Below the pieces are notes generated by a model. That model ran no database searches. It was not told the origin of the DNA and saw only the letters and a program-made list of their open reading frames with translations. Of a DNA stretch of 64,000 nucleotides, positions 1 to 9,478 are shown in pieces (positions within the stretch are counted from its first letter, which is position 1; each line of letters opens with the position of its first letter). A program made the translations under genes and the position numbers. The stretch covers positions 296,619 through 360,618 of the forward strand of contig NZ_DS999316.1 of assembly GCF_000156715.1 (NCBI RefSeq), written 5' to 3'. The stretch is from Francisella philomiragia subsp. philomiragia ATCC 25015 (lineage in GTDB: Bacteria; Pseudomonadota; Gammaproteobacteria; Francisellales; Francisellaceae).

Positions 1-752
1 TTATTCATACAGCAACTCTACTACATGATGATGTGGTTGATGACTCACACTTACGTCGTGGCAAAGAGACAGCTAATAATGTTTTTGGTAATGCTGCAAG
101 TGTACTAACTGGAGATTTTTTATATTCTAGGGCTTTTCAAATGATGGTGGGTCTAGATAATATGAAAATTATGCAAATATTAGCAGATGCTACTAATAAA
201 ATATCTGAAGGAGAAGTACTTCAACTATTAAACGCTAGAAATATTGAATTGTCAGAAGAAGATTACACTAATGTAATATATTGTAAAACTGCTAAACTAT
301 TTGAAGCTGCATGTGAGTTAGCAGGAGTAATTAGTCTTGACAAGCAAAGCTATAGTAAACTTCAAAATAGTATTAAAAACTATGGTGTTTACTTAGGAAA
401 TGCATTTCAGATAGCTGATGATGTATTAGATTATGTTTCTGATGCAGAAAGCCTTGGTAAAAATATTGGTGATGATCTTGATGAGGGAAAAATGACCCTA
501 CCAACAATTTATGCCCTAGCAAATACTTCAAGTGCTGAACAAAAGAAAATAAAAGATGCCATTGAAAAAGGACAGTATGATATAAGCGAAATTATTAATA
601 TCGTCAAAAGTAGTGGAGCAGTTGAATACTCTTATCAAGTTGCATGTCAATATGCTGATAAAGCAAAAGAATCAATAAGTTTCTTGCCAGAATCAGAGTA
701 TAAACAAGCTATGATCTTACTATGTGATCTAGCAGTAAAAAGAAAAAGTTAA
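1..752 (+). CDS. ispB: Polyprenyl (octaprenyl) diphosphate synthase, 5' end outside window
   Basis: Trans-prenyltransferase that extends farnesyl diphosphate with isopentenyl units to give the side chain of quinones. The frame is open from the first base of the window, so the N-terminus is missing. The first aspartate-rich motif (DDVVD, followed by SHLRRG) is encoded near base 28, and the second (DDVLD, followed by GKNIGDDLDEGK) near base 415. Both are diagnostic of the family and bind Mg-diphosphate. Chain length is inferred from orthology to IspB and not read from the sequence. The gene converges on the FKBP lipoprotein gene with a gap of about 20 bases. Confidence 0.87.
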   Translation, partial: IHTATLLHDDVVDDSHLRRGKETANNVFGNAASVLTGDFLYSRAFQMMVGLDNMKIMQILADATNKISEGEVLQLLNARNIELSEEDYTNVIYCKTAKLFEAACELAGVISLDKQSYSKLQNSIKNYGVYLGNAFQIADDVLDYVSDAESLGKNIGDDLDEGKMTLPTIYALANTSSAEQKKIKDAIEKGQYDISEIINIVKSSGAVEYSYQVACQYADKAKESISFLPESEYKQAMILLCDLAVKRKS

Positions 753-772
753 TAATTTACAGAATATTAATA

Positions 773-1582
773 TTACTTAAAATCCTTAAGCGTAATTTCA
801 AAAGCTAATGCCTGATTAGGCCCTATTGTTGCAGGAGCTCTAGTTCCATATGCCTTATTTGGCGCACAGTATAATACAAATGTAGAGCCATTAGGTATTT
901 TAGGAATAGCATCCTTCCAACATTCTATTAGATTTCTAAGAGGGAAAGTAGCACTCTCACTCGAATCAAAACTTGGTCCAATAAGTTTAGCTTCTTTTAC
1001 ATCGTTAAGCTTAGATTTATCATCTTCATATGCTATTACAGGAGTTGTTCCTTTATAAGCAATAGTTACTGTGCTATCTGCAGAAGGTTTTTTACCATCG
1101 CCTTGTTTAATCATTTGATAGTAAACACCATCATTTACTTTGACAGCATTATCAATTTTAGCAATTTGTGACATGAACTCATCTGATTTGACTTTATTTA
1201 GTTTAGCTATATCTAGCTGCTTTTTAATCATCCTATCTTTTAGAGTTTCCATATTTCTTCTAATTTGACTTTCAGAAATTCTAGGTTTATCACTATTGAT
1301 AGCATCAGCAAAACCTGCAATTGTTTGTTTGTCATACAATCCAAAATCTTGTCTAGCAATACCAGATCCAACTTGATAACCTACTACATAACTAGCATCA
1401 GCATTCATTTTTAAACTACTTTTTGTTATATCGTTTGGTTGCGTTTGAGCTACTACGTTTTGAGTATTGGTTGATGTAGCTTGAGGCTTGGTCTCATTAG
1501 TTGTTTCTTTGGTAGAACATGAACCTATTGCTACTCCTAGGACAGTACACGACATTATTGCAACTATTTTTTTTAGTTTCAT
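773..1582 (-). CDS. FKBP-type peptidyl-prolyl cis-trans isomerase, Mip-like lipoprotein
   Basis: Predicted envelope proline isomerase. The N-terminus is a lipoprotein signal with lipobox AIGSC (Cys22), followed by a Thr/Gln-rich linker. Residues about 65-120 resemble the FKBP N-terminal dimerisation domain (YVVGYQVGSGI). The C-terminal FKBP domain covers about 165-269, including a FDSS segment and an ending of ALAFEITLKDF, typical of the family. A basal insertion (AYEDDKSKLNDVKEAKL) sits early in the FKBP domain. It is last in a minus-strand run after ttcA, with a 13-base gap. By family it resembles Mip/FkpA. A chaperone role for envelope proteins is inferred. Confidence 0.85.
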   Translation of the reverse strand: MKLKKIVAIMSCTVLGVAIGSCSTKETTNETKPQATSTNTQNVVAQTQPNDITKSSLKMNADASYVVGYQVGSGIARQDFGLYDKQTIAGFADAINSDKPRISESQIRRNMETLKDRMIKKQLDIAKLNKVKSDEFMSQIAKIDNAVKVNDGVYYQMIKQGDGKKPSADSTVTIAYKGTTPVIAYEDDKSKLNDVKEAKLIGPSFDSSESATFPLRNLIECWKDAIPKIPNGSTFVLYCAPNKAYGTRAPATIGPNQALAFEITLKDFK

Positions 1583-1595
1583 CTTATCTCCTTAT

Positions 1596-2396
1596 TTATC
1601 TTCGAATATCATCTTTTGTGATATTAAAAAAATCAAAAAGCTCTTTATCTAACATTTGAGATGGAGAAATATTTGATAGAGCTTTGAATATAACATTTTT
1701 TCTTTCAGGATTATTATTTTCCCATCTGTTAAGCATATCTTTTATGAATACTCTTTGCAAATTATCTTGAGAGCCACATAGATTACAAGGTATTATCGGG
1801 AAGTTTTTTAATTTAGAGTACTCTAATGTTTCTTTTTCACTCACAAAAGCAAGAGGACGAATTACAATATTACGTTTATCATCGCTTAAGAGCTTTGCTG
1901 GCATCGACTTAATAGAACCGTTATAAAAGAGATTTAAAAAAAATGTCTCTATAATATCATCACGATGGTGCCCTAAAGCAACTTTAGTAATATTATTTTG
2001 CTCAGCAAAATCATATAGAATACCACGTCTCATTCTCGAGCATAATCCACATGTTGTTTTGCCATCAGGTATCACTCTTTTGACAACACTGTAAGTGTCT
2101 CTTTCAATAATATGAAACTCTATATTTTTAGTTTTAAGATAATTAGGTAAAACTTCTTCAGGAAAACCGGGCTGTTTTTGATCTAGATTTACAGCTACAA
2201 TATCAAATTTTATAGGGGCCTTTTGTTGAAGAAGAAGTAGCATCTCAAGTAGACAATACGAGTCCTTACCTCCAGATAGGCAAACCATTATTTTATCGCC
2301 ATCCTCAATCATGTTGTATTGATTTATAGCTTGAGCGGTTTTTCTTAGAATTTGTTTTTCTAATTTTTTTAGAGATTGTTTATTTATTTCTGTCAT
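1596..2396 (-). CDS. ttcA: tRNA 2-thiocytidine biosynthesis protein TtcA
   Basis: ATP-dependent thiolase that converts cytidine 32 of certain tRNAs to 2-thiocytidine using an iron-sulfur cluster. The PP-loop SGGKDS is at residues 41-46. The family cysteines are present as CGLC (116-119) and CNLC (204-207). HHRDD at about 143-147 is also typical. Length (266 aa) is slightly below the E. coli protein. It overlaps the thioesterase gene by 17 bases, so the two are translationally coupled. Francisella genomes are known to carry two ttcA paralogs; which one this is cannot be decided here. Confidence 0.92.
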
Positions 2397-2805
2397 TTTT
2401 TTCTAAAATCATTTTTTTTAGTTCACTAGGAATTTTTTGTAATCTATGTGTTTTTGAATTATAGCAGGCAAGTTTTGCATTTGCTTTTGTAATAATTTGT
2501 TCATCACCTACTAGACGTATTTCATATTCAAATTCAAGACTTACTGCTCCTATTTTTGATATATATTGTGTTACCTCTATTTTATTAGGGTGTAGTAGGG
2601 GAAGTATATATTTACAAGTTTGTTCTGTGATTACTAGCTGAATTGAGTTTTGTGTAGCCCAACTCATTAATTCAGTGTTTTCATATGCCCAAGTTGTTCG
2701 GGCTTCTTCAAAGTAGTTAAAGTAGGTACAATTATTTACATGTCCATATTTATCAGTGTCAGCAAAACGAATATTTACGATATGTTTAAATATATTTGAT
2801 TCCAT
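2380..2805 (-). CDS. Acyl-CoA thioesterase, hotdog fold (4HBT/YbgC-like)
   Basis: Single hotdog-fold thioesterase of 141 aa. The segment [23 protein letters not shown] near residues 14-36 is the catalytic signature of the 4-hydroxybenzoyl-CoA thioesterase family, with Asp at the start and GHVNN in the helix. It predicts hydrolysis of an acyl-CoA. The natural substrate cannot be read from the sequence. It lies between the transglycosylase-like lipoprotein gene (9-base gap) and ttcA (17-base overlap), so it belongs to the same transcript although no functional link is obvious. Confidence 0.85.
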
Positions 2806-2814
2806 AACTTACCT

Positions 2815-3426
2815 TTAGAAAATATATGAAAGTAAGGGTTTACGTGGTACTTCACAGTTTTGTAGTTGTACTGCATATTTTTGGGCAACATCTGCAGTTT
2901 TACGAGCATAGTTTTTTAAAAATGAGTTATTTCTGTGACTACCTCTTTTATATCCACCAATACCTTCATGATAGGCAAGATATAGATCATAAGTATTTGT
3001 TTTGCTTATACCAGTTTTGTTATGAACGTTATTCAAATACCAGCCAATAAAGTCTACGGCATCAGCATAGTCAGATCTTGAAACAAAAGACTGCTTAGTT
3101 TCTTTCTTATAATGTTCCCATGTTCCATCTAGAGCTTGTGCATAACCGTATGCGCTAGATGCTCTACCTTTAGGGATGAATCCAAAGTAATACTGCATTG
3201 AAGGTTGTGCATCAGCCCTAAAAGATGATTCTTGGCGCACAAAAGCCATTTGGACATTCAAAGGTATTCCCCAGCGATCATAAGAATCCATCATGTCATA
3301 ATACCAGTCTGGGTATTGATGAATTATGCTACATGCATTATTAATATTTTTGGGTGGTTCAGTTGAACATGAGCCTAAAAGAATTACGGCTACCATAATA
3401 GAGATTAATTTTAGTATTTTTTTCAT
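2815..3426 (-). CDS. Lytic transglycosylase-like (SLT domain) lipoprotein
   Basis: 203-aa predicted lipoprotein (lipobox LLGSC near residue 20) with an SLT/lysozyme-like domain. The catalytic glutamate is expected in the motif VRQESSFR (about residue 66). It is followed by SAYGYAQALDGTW, corresponding to the GLMQ-type motif, and by YHEG near residue 155. The family cleaves peptidoglycan glycan strands with formation of 1,6-anhydroMurNAc. The start codon shares one base with the dacB stop (TAATG), showing tight coupling with another peptidoglycan enzyme. Substrate preference is unknown. Confidence 0.82.
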   Translation of the reverse strand: MKKILKLISIMVAVILLGSCSTEPPKNINNACSIIHQYPDWYYDMMDSYDRWGIPLNVQMAFVRQESSFRADAQPSMQYYFGFIPKGRASSAYGYAQALDGTWEHYKKETKQSFVSRSDYADAVDFIGWYLNNVHNKTGISKTNTYDLYLAYHEGIGGYKRGSHRNNSFLKNYARKTADVAQKYAVQLQNCEVPRKPLLSYIF

Positions 3427-4883
3427 TATAAATTCCTATAAAAAACATCCACAACTTTATCTTGGAATCTTCTAGCGTTATAGCGATCAGAGTGTTTAAG
3501 ATCATTGAGCATAATAGAAAATGATATACGATGGTTCTTTGCTGTTAAGACATATCCAGATAGTGTTGATACTCCTGCTAAAGTACCTGTTTTTGCATGA
3601 ACTCTACCTAGTAATTTACCACCCATTCTGTATGATATTGTACCACTTATTCCAGATGCTGGAAGGTAGTTATAGAATTGTTTACCGATTTCACTATTGT
3701 AAGTTTTGGTCAAAAAATCCACCATAAATTCTGGCGTAACTCTATCAAGATGTGATAGTCCAGATCCATCATACATAGTCAAAGCAGAGGTATCTAAGCC
3801 TAATTTTTTATATAATATACTTTGGACAGCTTCTGTACCTGCTTTAGTTGAGCCAATTCCTTTTTCTTTTAAGCCAATTGTATTTAGTATAGTCTCTGCA
3901 TACAAATTATCAGAATGCTTAAGTGTTTGATCAAAAAAATGACCTATAGTTGCTGATTTTGTGACTAGTTGTGTATCATAACCAGCTGGGATGTTATTAG
4001 TAATAATTACATTGCCATGTTTTATCCCATTTGAACTTAAGAAGTCGTTAACTGTATCGACTGTTTTAAGAGCAGGATTCTTAATTGCAAGTTTAAACAT
4101 TTTTTCAGCAGTCCTTGATAAGTAGCCACTGATATATAAGACATTATTATCATTCATTGATATTATGGTTGCTTTTGAGGCACTAGTGTATATTGCTGAA
4201 TTTTTTATACCAATATTGCTAGCATTACTTAATTCAACAACTCTGGTTGTCATGCTATTAGGGTTTTTAACCAATTTTATAACTGTGCAATTTCTATTTA
4301 ATGTAAAACTAGAAGCTGGAGCACCATAACATAATGTACTATCTTCTTTTGACCAACCTTCTGGAGTATAAGGACCTGAGAATACTCCAACAAGATACAC
4401 ATCTCCGGTTATTTTGGATATTCCCTTTTCTGTTTTAATTTTTTTGATTAGTGAGCTTAATTGTCCACCCGTAAGTGCTGGATTACCAGTAAATTTAATA
4501 TACATATCTCCATGCAGAATATGATTATTTACTCTATTGGATGGATATAAAATTGTAGTAGTAAATCTAAAATCATCAGGAATAGAGAGTAATCCAGAGA
4601 CAATAGTGAATACCTTATTATTACTTGCGGGTTTCATAGACCTATTTTGAGCATAAGAATATAAATCATTGCCTGTCATAGTTCTTTGAGTAGCTATAGC
4701 AATTTTGGCATCAGTTAAGTTATATTTTTTTACTAGAGATTGAATTTCACTTCGGGTAGATGCGTAAGAAGCATTTAAACTAATTATAAATATAGATAGA
4801 GCTACTAGGAGCTTATTTCCTTTTCTCAAAGCGATAAACCTGTGTTGTAAGTTTCTAAAATTCTTAACTTGGAATAATAGCAT
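3426..4883 (-). CDS. dacB: D-alanyl-D-alanine carboxypeptidase/endopeptidase (PBP4 family)
   Basis: Class C low-molecular-mass penicillin-binding protein that trims or cleaves peptide cross-links of peptidoglycan in the periplasm. Active-site motifs are SNNK (SxxK, residues 87-90), SDN in HSDNLYAE near 325, and KTG in HAKTGTLAGVS near 435. The ATG at 4883 has no visible Shine-Dalgarno and gives a long n-region. An in-frame TTG at 4829 with AGG about 10 bases upstream would give a normal signal peptide (RKGNKLLVALSIFIISLNASYA), so the true start may be 4829. It is first in the five-gene minus-strand run. Confidence 0.9.
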   Translation of the reverse strand: MLLFQVKNFRNLQHRFIALRKGNKLLVALSIFIISLNASYASTRSEIQSLVKKYNLTDAKIAIATQRTMTGNDLYSYAQNRSMKPASNNKVFTIVSGLLSIPDDFRFTTTILYPSNRVNNHILHGDMYIKFTGNPALTGGQLSSLIKKIKTEKGISKITGDVYLVGVFSGPYTPEGWSKEDSTLCYGAPASSFTLNRNCTVIKLVKNPNSMTTRVVELSNASNIGIKNSAIYTSASKATIISMNDNNVLYISGYLSRTAEKMFKLAIKNPALKTVDTVNDFLSSNGIKHGNVIITNNIPAGYDTQLVTKSATIGHFFDQTLKHSDNLYAETILNTIGLKEKGIGSTKAGTEAVQSILYKKLGLDTSALTMYDGSGLSHLDRVTPEFMVDFLTKTYNSEIGKQFYNYLPASGISGTISYRMGGKLLGRVHAKTGTLAGVSTLSGYVLTAKNHRISFSIMLNDLKHSDRYNARRFQDKVVDVFYRNL

Positions 4884-4962
4884 TTTATAAAATATAAATA
4901 TAGTAGGATACGATGCAATAGTAGGTAAGGTTTTATGTCTAAGTCATTTGTTGTAAGGCATC

Positions 4963-4990
4963 TTGCATTTATAATGTTATGTGATAAAAT
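4963..4990 (+). promoter_or_regulatory. Candidate promoter of the rpsU-yqeY-dnaG-rpoD operon
   Basis: TTGCAT at 4963-4968 and TAAAAT at 4985-4990 with a 16-base spacer resemble sigma-70 elements, and lie about 85 bases upstream of rpsU. In such AT-rich DNA alternatives exist (for example TATAAA at 4998-5003), so this is tentative. Confidence 0.35.
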
Positions 4991-5075
4991 TGTAGCCTAT
5001 AAATTTTGTTACAGGACTTATAAAGTTCTGGTTTGTTGGGTTTATTAAACTGGCATTTAAGTGAGGTGAGAGGGT

Positions 5076-5273
5076 ATGCCAAGCGTTAGAATTAAAGAAA
5101 GAGAACCTTTTGATGTCGCTCTTAGAAGATTCAAAAGATCTTGTGAGAAGGCTGGAATAGTATCTGAACTACGTCGTAGAGAGTACTTTGAAAAGCCAAC
5201 TTGGGCACGTAAAAGAAAGAAAGCTGCCGCGGTTAAAAGAGCTTATAAAAGCAATATAATCGCTAGAAGGTAG
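5076..5273 (+). CDS. rpsU: 30S ribosomal protein S21
   Basis: Small basic 65-aa protein of the 30S subunit, needed for normal initiation on natural mRNAs. The start [20 protein letters not shown] and the central [21 protein letters not shown] are characteristic of S21. A good ribosome binding site (GAGGTGAGAGG) precedes the ATG. It is the first gene of the macromolecular-synthesis operon, which links ribosome, primase and sigma factor genes in Gammaproteobacteria. Confidence 0.97.
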   Translation: MPSVRIKEREPFDVALRRFKRSCEKAGIVSELRRREYFEKPTWARKRKKAAAVKRAYKSNIIARR

Positions 5274-5294
5274 TAAATCATTTAATTCACCGTT

Positions 5295-5309
5295 GAGAGT
5301 TTAACTCTC
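5295..5309 (+). other. Small hairpin between rpsU and yqeY
   Basis: GAGAG-TTTAA-CTCTC forms a 5-bp stem with a 5-base loop in the 62-base gap after rpsU. A T-run follows 17 bases later and not immediately, so it is not a textbook terminator. In E. coli a partial terminator separates rpsU from dnaG; this could be its counterpart or an RNA-processing site. The evidence is weak because the stem is short. Confidence 0.25.
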
Positions 5310-5335
5310 CCTTTCACTAGGAATTCTTTTTTAAA

Positions 5336-5782
5336 ATGTCACAGATTTTTGATCAATTGACTCTTGATATGAAAGAGTCAATGAAAAATAAAGATAAAAA
5401 TAGATTAACTACTATTCGTATGGCTATGTCTGCTATTAAGCAAAAGCAAATTGATGAGAAGATTGAGATAACAGATGAAGTTGCTATAGCCGTAATAACA
5501 AAAATGATTAAGCAAAGACAAGATTCTTTCACTCAATATATGCAAGCCGATAGAGCTGAGCTTGCGGAAGGCGAGAAAAAAGAAATTGAGATCTTAACTA
5601 AATATATGCCTAAACAACTAAGTGATGAAGAAGTTGTAACTATAGTTCAAAAAGCAATAGAATCTGTGGGAGCTACATCTATGAAAGAGATGGGCAAGAT
5701 AATGGCAAGTGTAAAGAAAGAGCTTGCTGGTAGAACAGATATGAGTAAAGTTAGTGCTATAGTAAAATCAAACTTAGCTTAA
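5336..5782 (+). CDS. GatB/YqeY domain protein
   Basis: 148-aa protein consisting almost entirely of the YqeY domain, which resembles the tRNA-binding tail of GatB in the Asp/Glu-tRNA amidotransferase. The N-terminal DQLTLDMKESMKNKDKNRLTTIRM and C-terminal MKEMGKIMASVKKELAGRTD segments are typical. A precise biochemical role is not established for stand-alone YqeY proteins. The position between rpsU and dnaG is a recurrent arrangement and suggests co-expression with translation and replication genes. Confidence 0.9.
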   Translation: MSQIFDQLTLDMKESMKNKDKNRLTTIRMAMSAIKQKQIDEKIEITDEVAIAVITKMIKQRQDSFTQYMQADRAELAEGEKKEIEILTKYMPKQLSDEEVVTIVQKAIESVGATSMKEMGKIMASVKKELAGRTDMSKVSAIVKSNLA

Positions 5783-5800
5783 GTTCTAGATTTAATCAGT

Positions 5801-7621
5801 ATGGCAAAAAAGATTTCTAATAACTTTATAAAAGAGCTTGTTGCAAATGCTGATATTGCTGATGTCGTGTCTAGATATGTTAATTTAACTAAATCTGGAA
5901 AAAATTATAAAGCTTGTTGCCCGTTTCATAATGAGAAAACACCATCATTCTTTGTTAATTCACAAAAGAGGTTCTTTCATTGCTTTGGTTGTCATGAGTC
6001 TGGTGATGCCTTAACCTTTGTAAAGAAAATTAATAATTTAGATTTCGTTGAGGCTGTTAAAACTCTTGCTGAAATTGTAGGCAAACCAGTTGAGTATGAA
6101 AATTATTCTCAGGAAGATTTACATAAAGAACAGCTATTTAACAAGTGTATTGGCTTTTTAGCAATTGCCCAAAAATATTATCGTTGGAATCTTGGTAACT
6201 CTGATTCAAAGGAAAAGGCTGTTAGCTACCTTAAAAAAAGAGGAATTGATAGTGATTTAGCTAAAGTTTTTGGCATTGGATACTCCTCAGAAGGTTGGAA
6301 TAATGTTACTCAATTAGCTAAATCCGTAAATGTATCAGAAGATATATTAATTGATACAGGACTTGCAATAAAAAATGATAAAGGGAATGTTTATGATCGC
6401 TTTCGTAATAGAATAATGTTCCCAATTAGAAATATTCAAGGTAATGTAATTGGCTATGGAGGCAGAGTAATAGATGATTCAGATGGTGTTAAATATATAA
6501 ACTCTCCTGAGACAATAGTTTTTCAGAAAAATAATATTTTATACGGGCTTTATGAATATAGAGAAAAGAAAAAACAATATCCTGACTTGGCAAATCAAAG
6601 TCTTATTGTTGTAGAAGGCTATATGGATGTTATTGGCTTAGCAAAATATGGCTTCTATTCTGCTGTGGCTACATTAGGAACAGCGTTCTCTCAAAATCAT
6701 GCAAAAATATTATTTCGTGAAAGTAACTCTATTGTTTTATGTTTCGATGGAGATAGTGCTGGTCAAAAAGCAGTTGTTAGAACTATTAAAATAATTCTTC
6801 CTATTTTAGATGGAAATAAAAAGCTTAGGATACTTACCTTAGAACATGGTAAAGATCCAGATGATTATATTAAAGAATATGGATTAGACAATTTCAATAA
6901 TTCATTAAAGAAGTCTCAGTCTGTCTTAGACTTCATAATAAACTATATCATAAATAATAAAGATGTTTCTAAAGCTGAATGCAAATCAGAAATAGTTGAA
7001 AACTTAAAAGAATTTTTGATAGATATTGATGAAAACATTTATACAGAGAGTCTAATTTCAACAGTTGCTGAGAAGATAAATATTAATACTAATCAAATAA
7101 AAAAATTACTAAAATTAGGAAAGCAGAAGTCTAATATAGTTAATTTAGATATTGATAATTATAAATATAGACAAAAAAGACTCTCAAAAAGTATGTTGCT
7201 TGAGGAAGTAATATTGGCTGAAATTTTTGTCAATATTGCTGATTTTCGTATGTTATTAAAAGAAAATGACTTTGAAATATTTGCTACTTCAAAAAATCTT
7301 GATATTCTTGTTAAAAGCTTGAAAATTCTCAAAGAAGACTCATCTAATGAAATAGAAGCTGTAATATTGATACAGCTGTTGGCAGAGGACTATCCTGACT
7401 ATAGAGAGTATTTTTTTGAGTTATTAAGTCAAGGCATCAGTAAAGCTAGAAAAAAATCTGATGGCGAGCAATATTGTGAGCAGATCTTAAAAGATTTGAA
7501 GAGAATTGAAGCTAATAGTGTAAAAGAACAGCTTAATTATTTAGGGTCTTTACCTTTTAGAACAGATGTTCAAGAGATGGAACGTAAGTATTTAGTAGCA
7601 AAATTAAGTAATAAAATATAA
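5801..7621 (+). CDS. dnaG: DNA primase DnaG
   Basis: Synthesises RNA primers for Okazaki fragments at the replication fork. The N-terminal CHC2 zinc-binding domain has Cys40, His43, Cys61 and Cys64. The TOPRIM catalytic domain shows VVEGYMDV (Glu near 271) and FDGDSAGQKA (near 313-318), which bind metal. The C-terminal region (about 450-606) is the poorly conserved helicase-binding domain. Length of 606 aa is normal. No clear Shine-Dalgarno precedes the ATG, 18 bases after yqeY, so expression probably depends on the operon. Confidence 0.97.
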   Translation: MAKKISNNFIKELVANADIADVVSRYVNLTKSGKNYKACCPFHNEKTPSFFVNSQKRFFHCFGCHESGDALTFVKKINNLDFVEAVKTLAEIVGKPVEYENYSQEDLHKEQLFNKCIGFLAIAQKYYRWNLGNSDSKEKAVSYLKKRGIDSDLAKVFGIGYSSEGWNNVTQLAKSVNVSEDILIDTGLAIKNDKGNVYDRFRNRIMFPIRNIQGNVIGYGGRVIDDSDGVKYINSPETIVFQKNNILYGLYEYREKKKQYPDLANQSLIVVEGYMDVIGLAKYGFYSAVATLGTAFSQNHAKILFRESNSIVLCFDGDSAGQKAVVRTIKIILPILDGNKKLRILTLEHGKDPDDYIKEYGLDNFNNSLKKSQSVLDFIINYIINNKDVSKAECKSEIVENLKEFLIDIDENIYTESLISTVAEKININTNQIKKLLKLGKQKSNIVNLDIDNYKYRQKRLSKSMLLEEVILAEIFVNIADFRMLLKENDFEIFATSKNLDILVKSLKILKEDSSNEIEAVILIQLLAEDYPDYREYFFELLSQGISKARKKSDGEQYCEQILKDLKRIEANSVKEQLNYLGSLPFRTDVQEMERKYLVAKLSNKI

Positions 7622-7645
7622 AAAAATCTATTGGAGTATGAGTAG

Positions 7646-9382
7646 ATGACAAGAGAAGATTTACTTTCTGATCTGAAAGATCTTATGGTTGATGGTAAAG
7701 AAAGAGGCTATTTGACCAGAGCAGATATTTTAGATGCGTTGCCAGGAGATGTATCAGAAGATCCAAAAAAATATGAGGAAATTGAAGCTATCCTTATAGA
7801 TGCAGGTATTGATGTATATGATAGAACTCCTGAATTAGACGAAGATGATGATGAAAGAAAAGTAAGTGAAGCTAACTTAGATGATTTAAAGGGTAAAACA
7901 TCTGATCCCATTCGTATGTATATGCGTGAAATGGGAATAGTCGACCTTTTAGATAAAAAAGGCGAGACTGATATTGCTATTAGAATTGAAGAAGGCACTA
8001 CTGAGGTTTTTAGCACTATTTTGAGTTATCCAATAGTTGTTAAGACTTATATTGAACGTTTTCGTGAGTTAGAAGAGAAGGCTGTTGACTATATGGCTTC
8101 TCAAGATATCGAAGATGAGCCTGTTGCTAAGTATATCCGCTTTAATGAAATTATGGCTGGATTTAGCGATGAGCAAGTAACTGAAGAAAAAGTTGCAGAA
8201 GATGATCATGATGAAAAGATTGATACTCAAAGAGCATATGAGTTTTTTGTAAATCTTGAGAAAATGTTTGAAGAATATCAAGAAAAGCCAAATAAGAAAC
8301 TTTATAGTAAAATAGTTAAAGAATTTGAGTGTTTGAGGTTATCTACATCTCACTTACAGAAATTAGTTGACTATATTAGGCTTCCTTATGCAAGGGTTAA
8401 GGAGTTTGAGCGAAAAATTCTTAGATTATGTGTGGAAAGGTCAAAGACTCCTCGCCAAGAGTTTATAAAAGTGTATGAAATAGGCTCTATTGAGTGGCTA
8501 CCATCTTTGACTAAAAAATATAAATTTACAGATAATACTGTCAAAGAAATTCATAACTTGACAAAGCAAATTAATCAATTTCAGAATTTGATGATGATGA
8601 AAATTGAAGAGCTTAAGAAAGTTAATGTTGAAATTTCTAAGAGTGAAGCAAAAATTACTCAAGCTAAAAAGGAAATGATTGAAGCAAATTTGAGACTAGT
8701 TGTTTCTGAGGCTAAAAAATATACTAATAGAGGATTACATTTCTTAGATATTATCCAAGAAGGTAATATCGGATTGATGAAAGCCGTAGATAAATTTGAT
8801 TATCGTAAAGGTTTTAAGTTTTCAACTTACGCAACTTGGTGGATTCGTCAGGCTATTACTCGATCAATCGCGGATCAAGCAAGAACGATTCGTGTACCAG
8901 TACATATGATAGAAACTATAAATAAGGTTAATAGAATTAAACGTCAAATTCTTCAAGAAAAAGGTCGTGAGGCTACGGAAGAAGAGATTATTGAGTATAC
9001 TCCTAATATGACTAAGGATAAGCTTAAGAAAATTCTTAATATATCTCATACTCCAATTTCTATGGAAAGCCCAATTGGTGATGATGAAGATTCTACAGTT
9101 GGTGATTTTATTGAGGATAAAAATAATTATTCTCCGATAGAGGCTGCAAATTTAGAAAATCTAAGAGAAGCAATTAAGGAGCTTATTGATACTGGTTTAA
9201 CTGAGAGAGAAGCAAAGGTACTGATGATGCGCTTTGGTATTGGTATGAACACAGATCATACTTTAGAAGAAGTTGGTAAGCAGTTTAATGTTACTAGGGA
9301 ACGTATTAGACAGATTGAAGCAAAAGCTCTTAGAAAGCTTAAGCATCCATCTAGATCAGCATTTTTGAAGACATTTTTATAA
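7646..9382 (+). CDS. rpoD: RNA polymerase primary sigma factor, sigma-70
   Basis: 578-aa housekeeping sigma factor. Region 1.1 is at the N-terminus ([20 protein letters not shown]). Region 1.2 is [12 protein letters not shown]. Region 2 is [18 protein letters not shown], then [19 protein letters not shown] and [15 protein letters not shown], which cover core binding and -10 recognition. Region 4.2 at the C-terminus ([20 protein letters not shown]) recognises the -35 element. GGAG precedes the start. It is the last gene of the macromolecular-synthesis operon. Confidence 0.97.
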   Translation: MTREDLLSDLKDLMVDGKERGYLTRADILDALPGDVSEDPKKYEEIEAILIDAGIDVYDRTPELDEDDDERKVSEANLDDLKGKTSDPIRMYMREMGIVDLLDKKGETDIAIRIEEGTTEVFSTILSYPIVVKTYIERFRELEEKAVDYMASQDIEDEPVAKYIRFNEIMAGFSDEQVTEEKVAEDDHDEKIDTQRAYEFFVNLEKMFEEYQEKPNKKLYSKIVKEFECLRLSTSHLQKLVDYIRLPYARVKEFERKILRLCVERSKTPRQEFIKVYEIGSIEWLPSLTKKYKFTDNTVKEIHNLTKQINQFQNLMMMKIEELKKVNVEISKSEAKITQAKKEMIEANLRLVVSEAKKYTNRGLHFLDIIQEGNIGLMKAVDKFDYRKGFKFSTYATWWIRQAITRSIADQARTIRVPVHMIETINKVNRIKRQILQEKGREATEEEIIEYTPNMTKDKLKKILNISHTPISMESPIGDDEDSTVGDFIEDKNNYSPIEAANLENLREAIKELIDTGLTEREAKVLMMRFGIGMNTDHTLEEVGKQFNVTRERIRQIEAKALRKLKHPSRSAFLKTFL

Positions 9383-9478
9383 TCTTTATTGCCTAGTACT
9401 AAAACTTATTTTTCAAAATAGCTTTTTATCATTTAGTATGATATATTATTGCCAAATTTTATTTATTAAGTGTTTAAA

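Noticed and set aside
763-774. AATATTAATATT palindrome between convergent ispB and the FKBP gene
   Set aside because: It has no loop, no GC pairs and no T-run; in AT-rich DNA this is expected by chance, so I do not call it a terminator.
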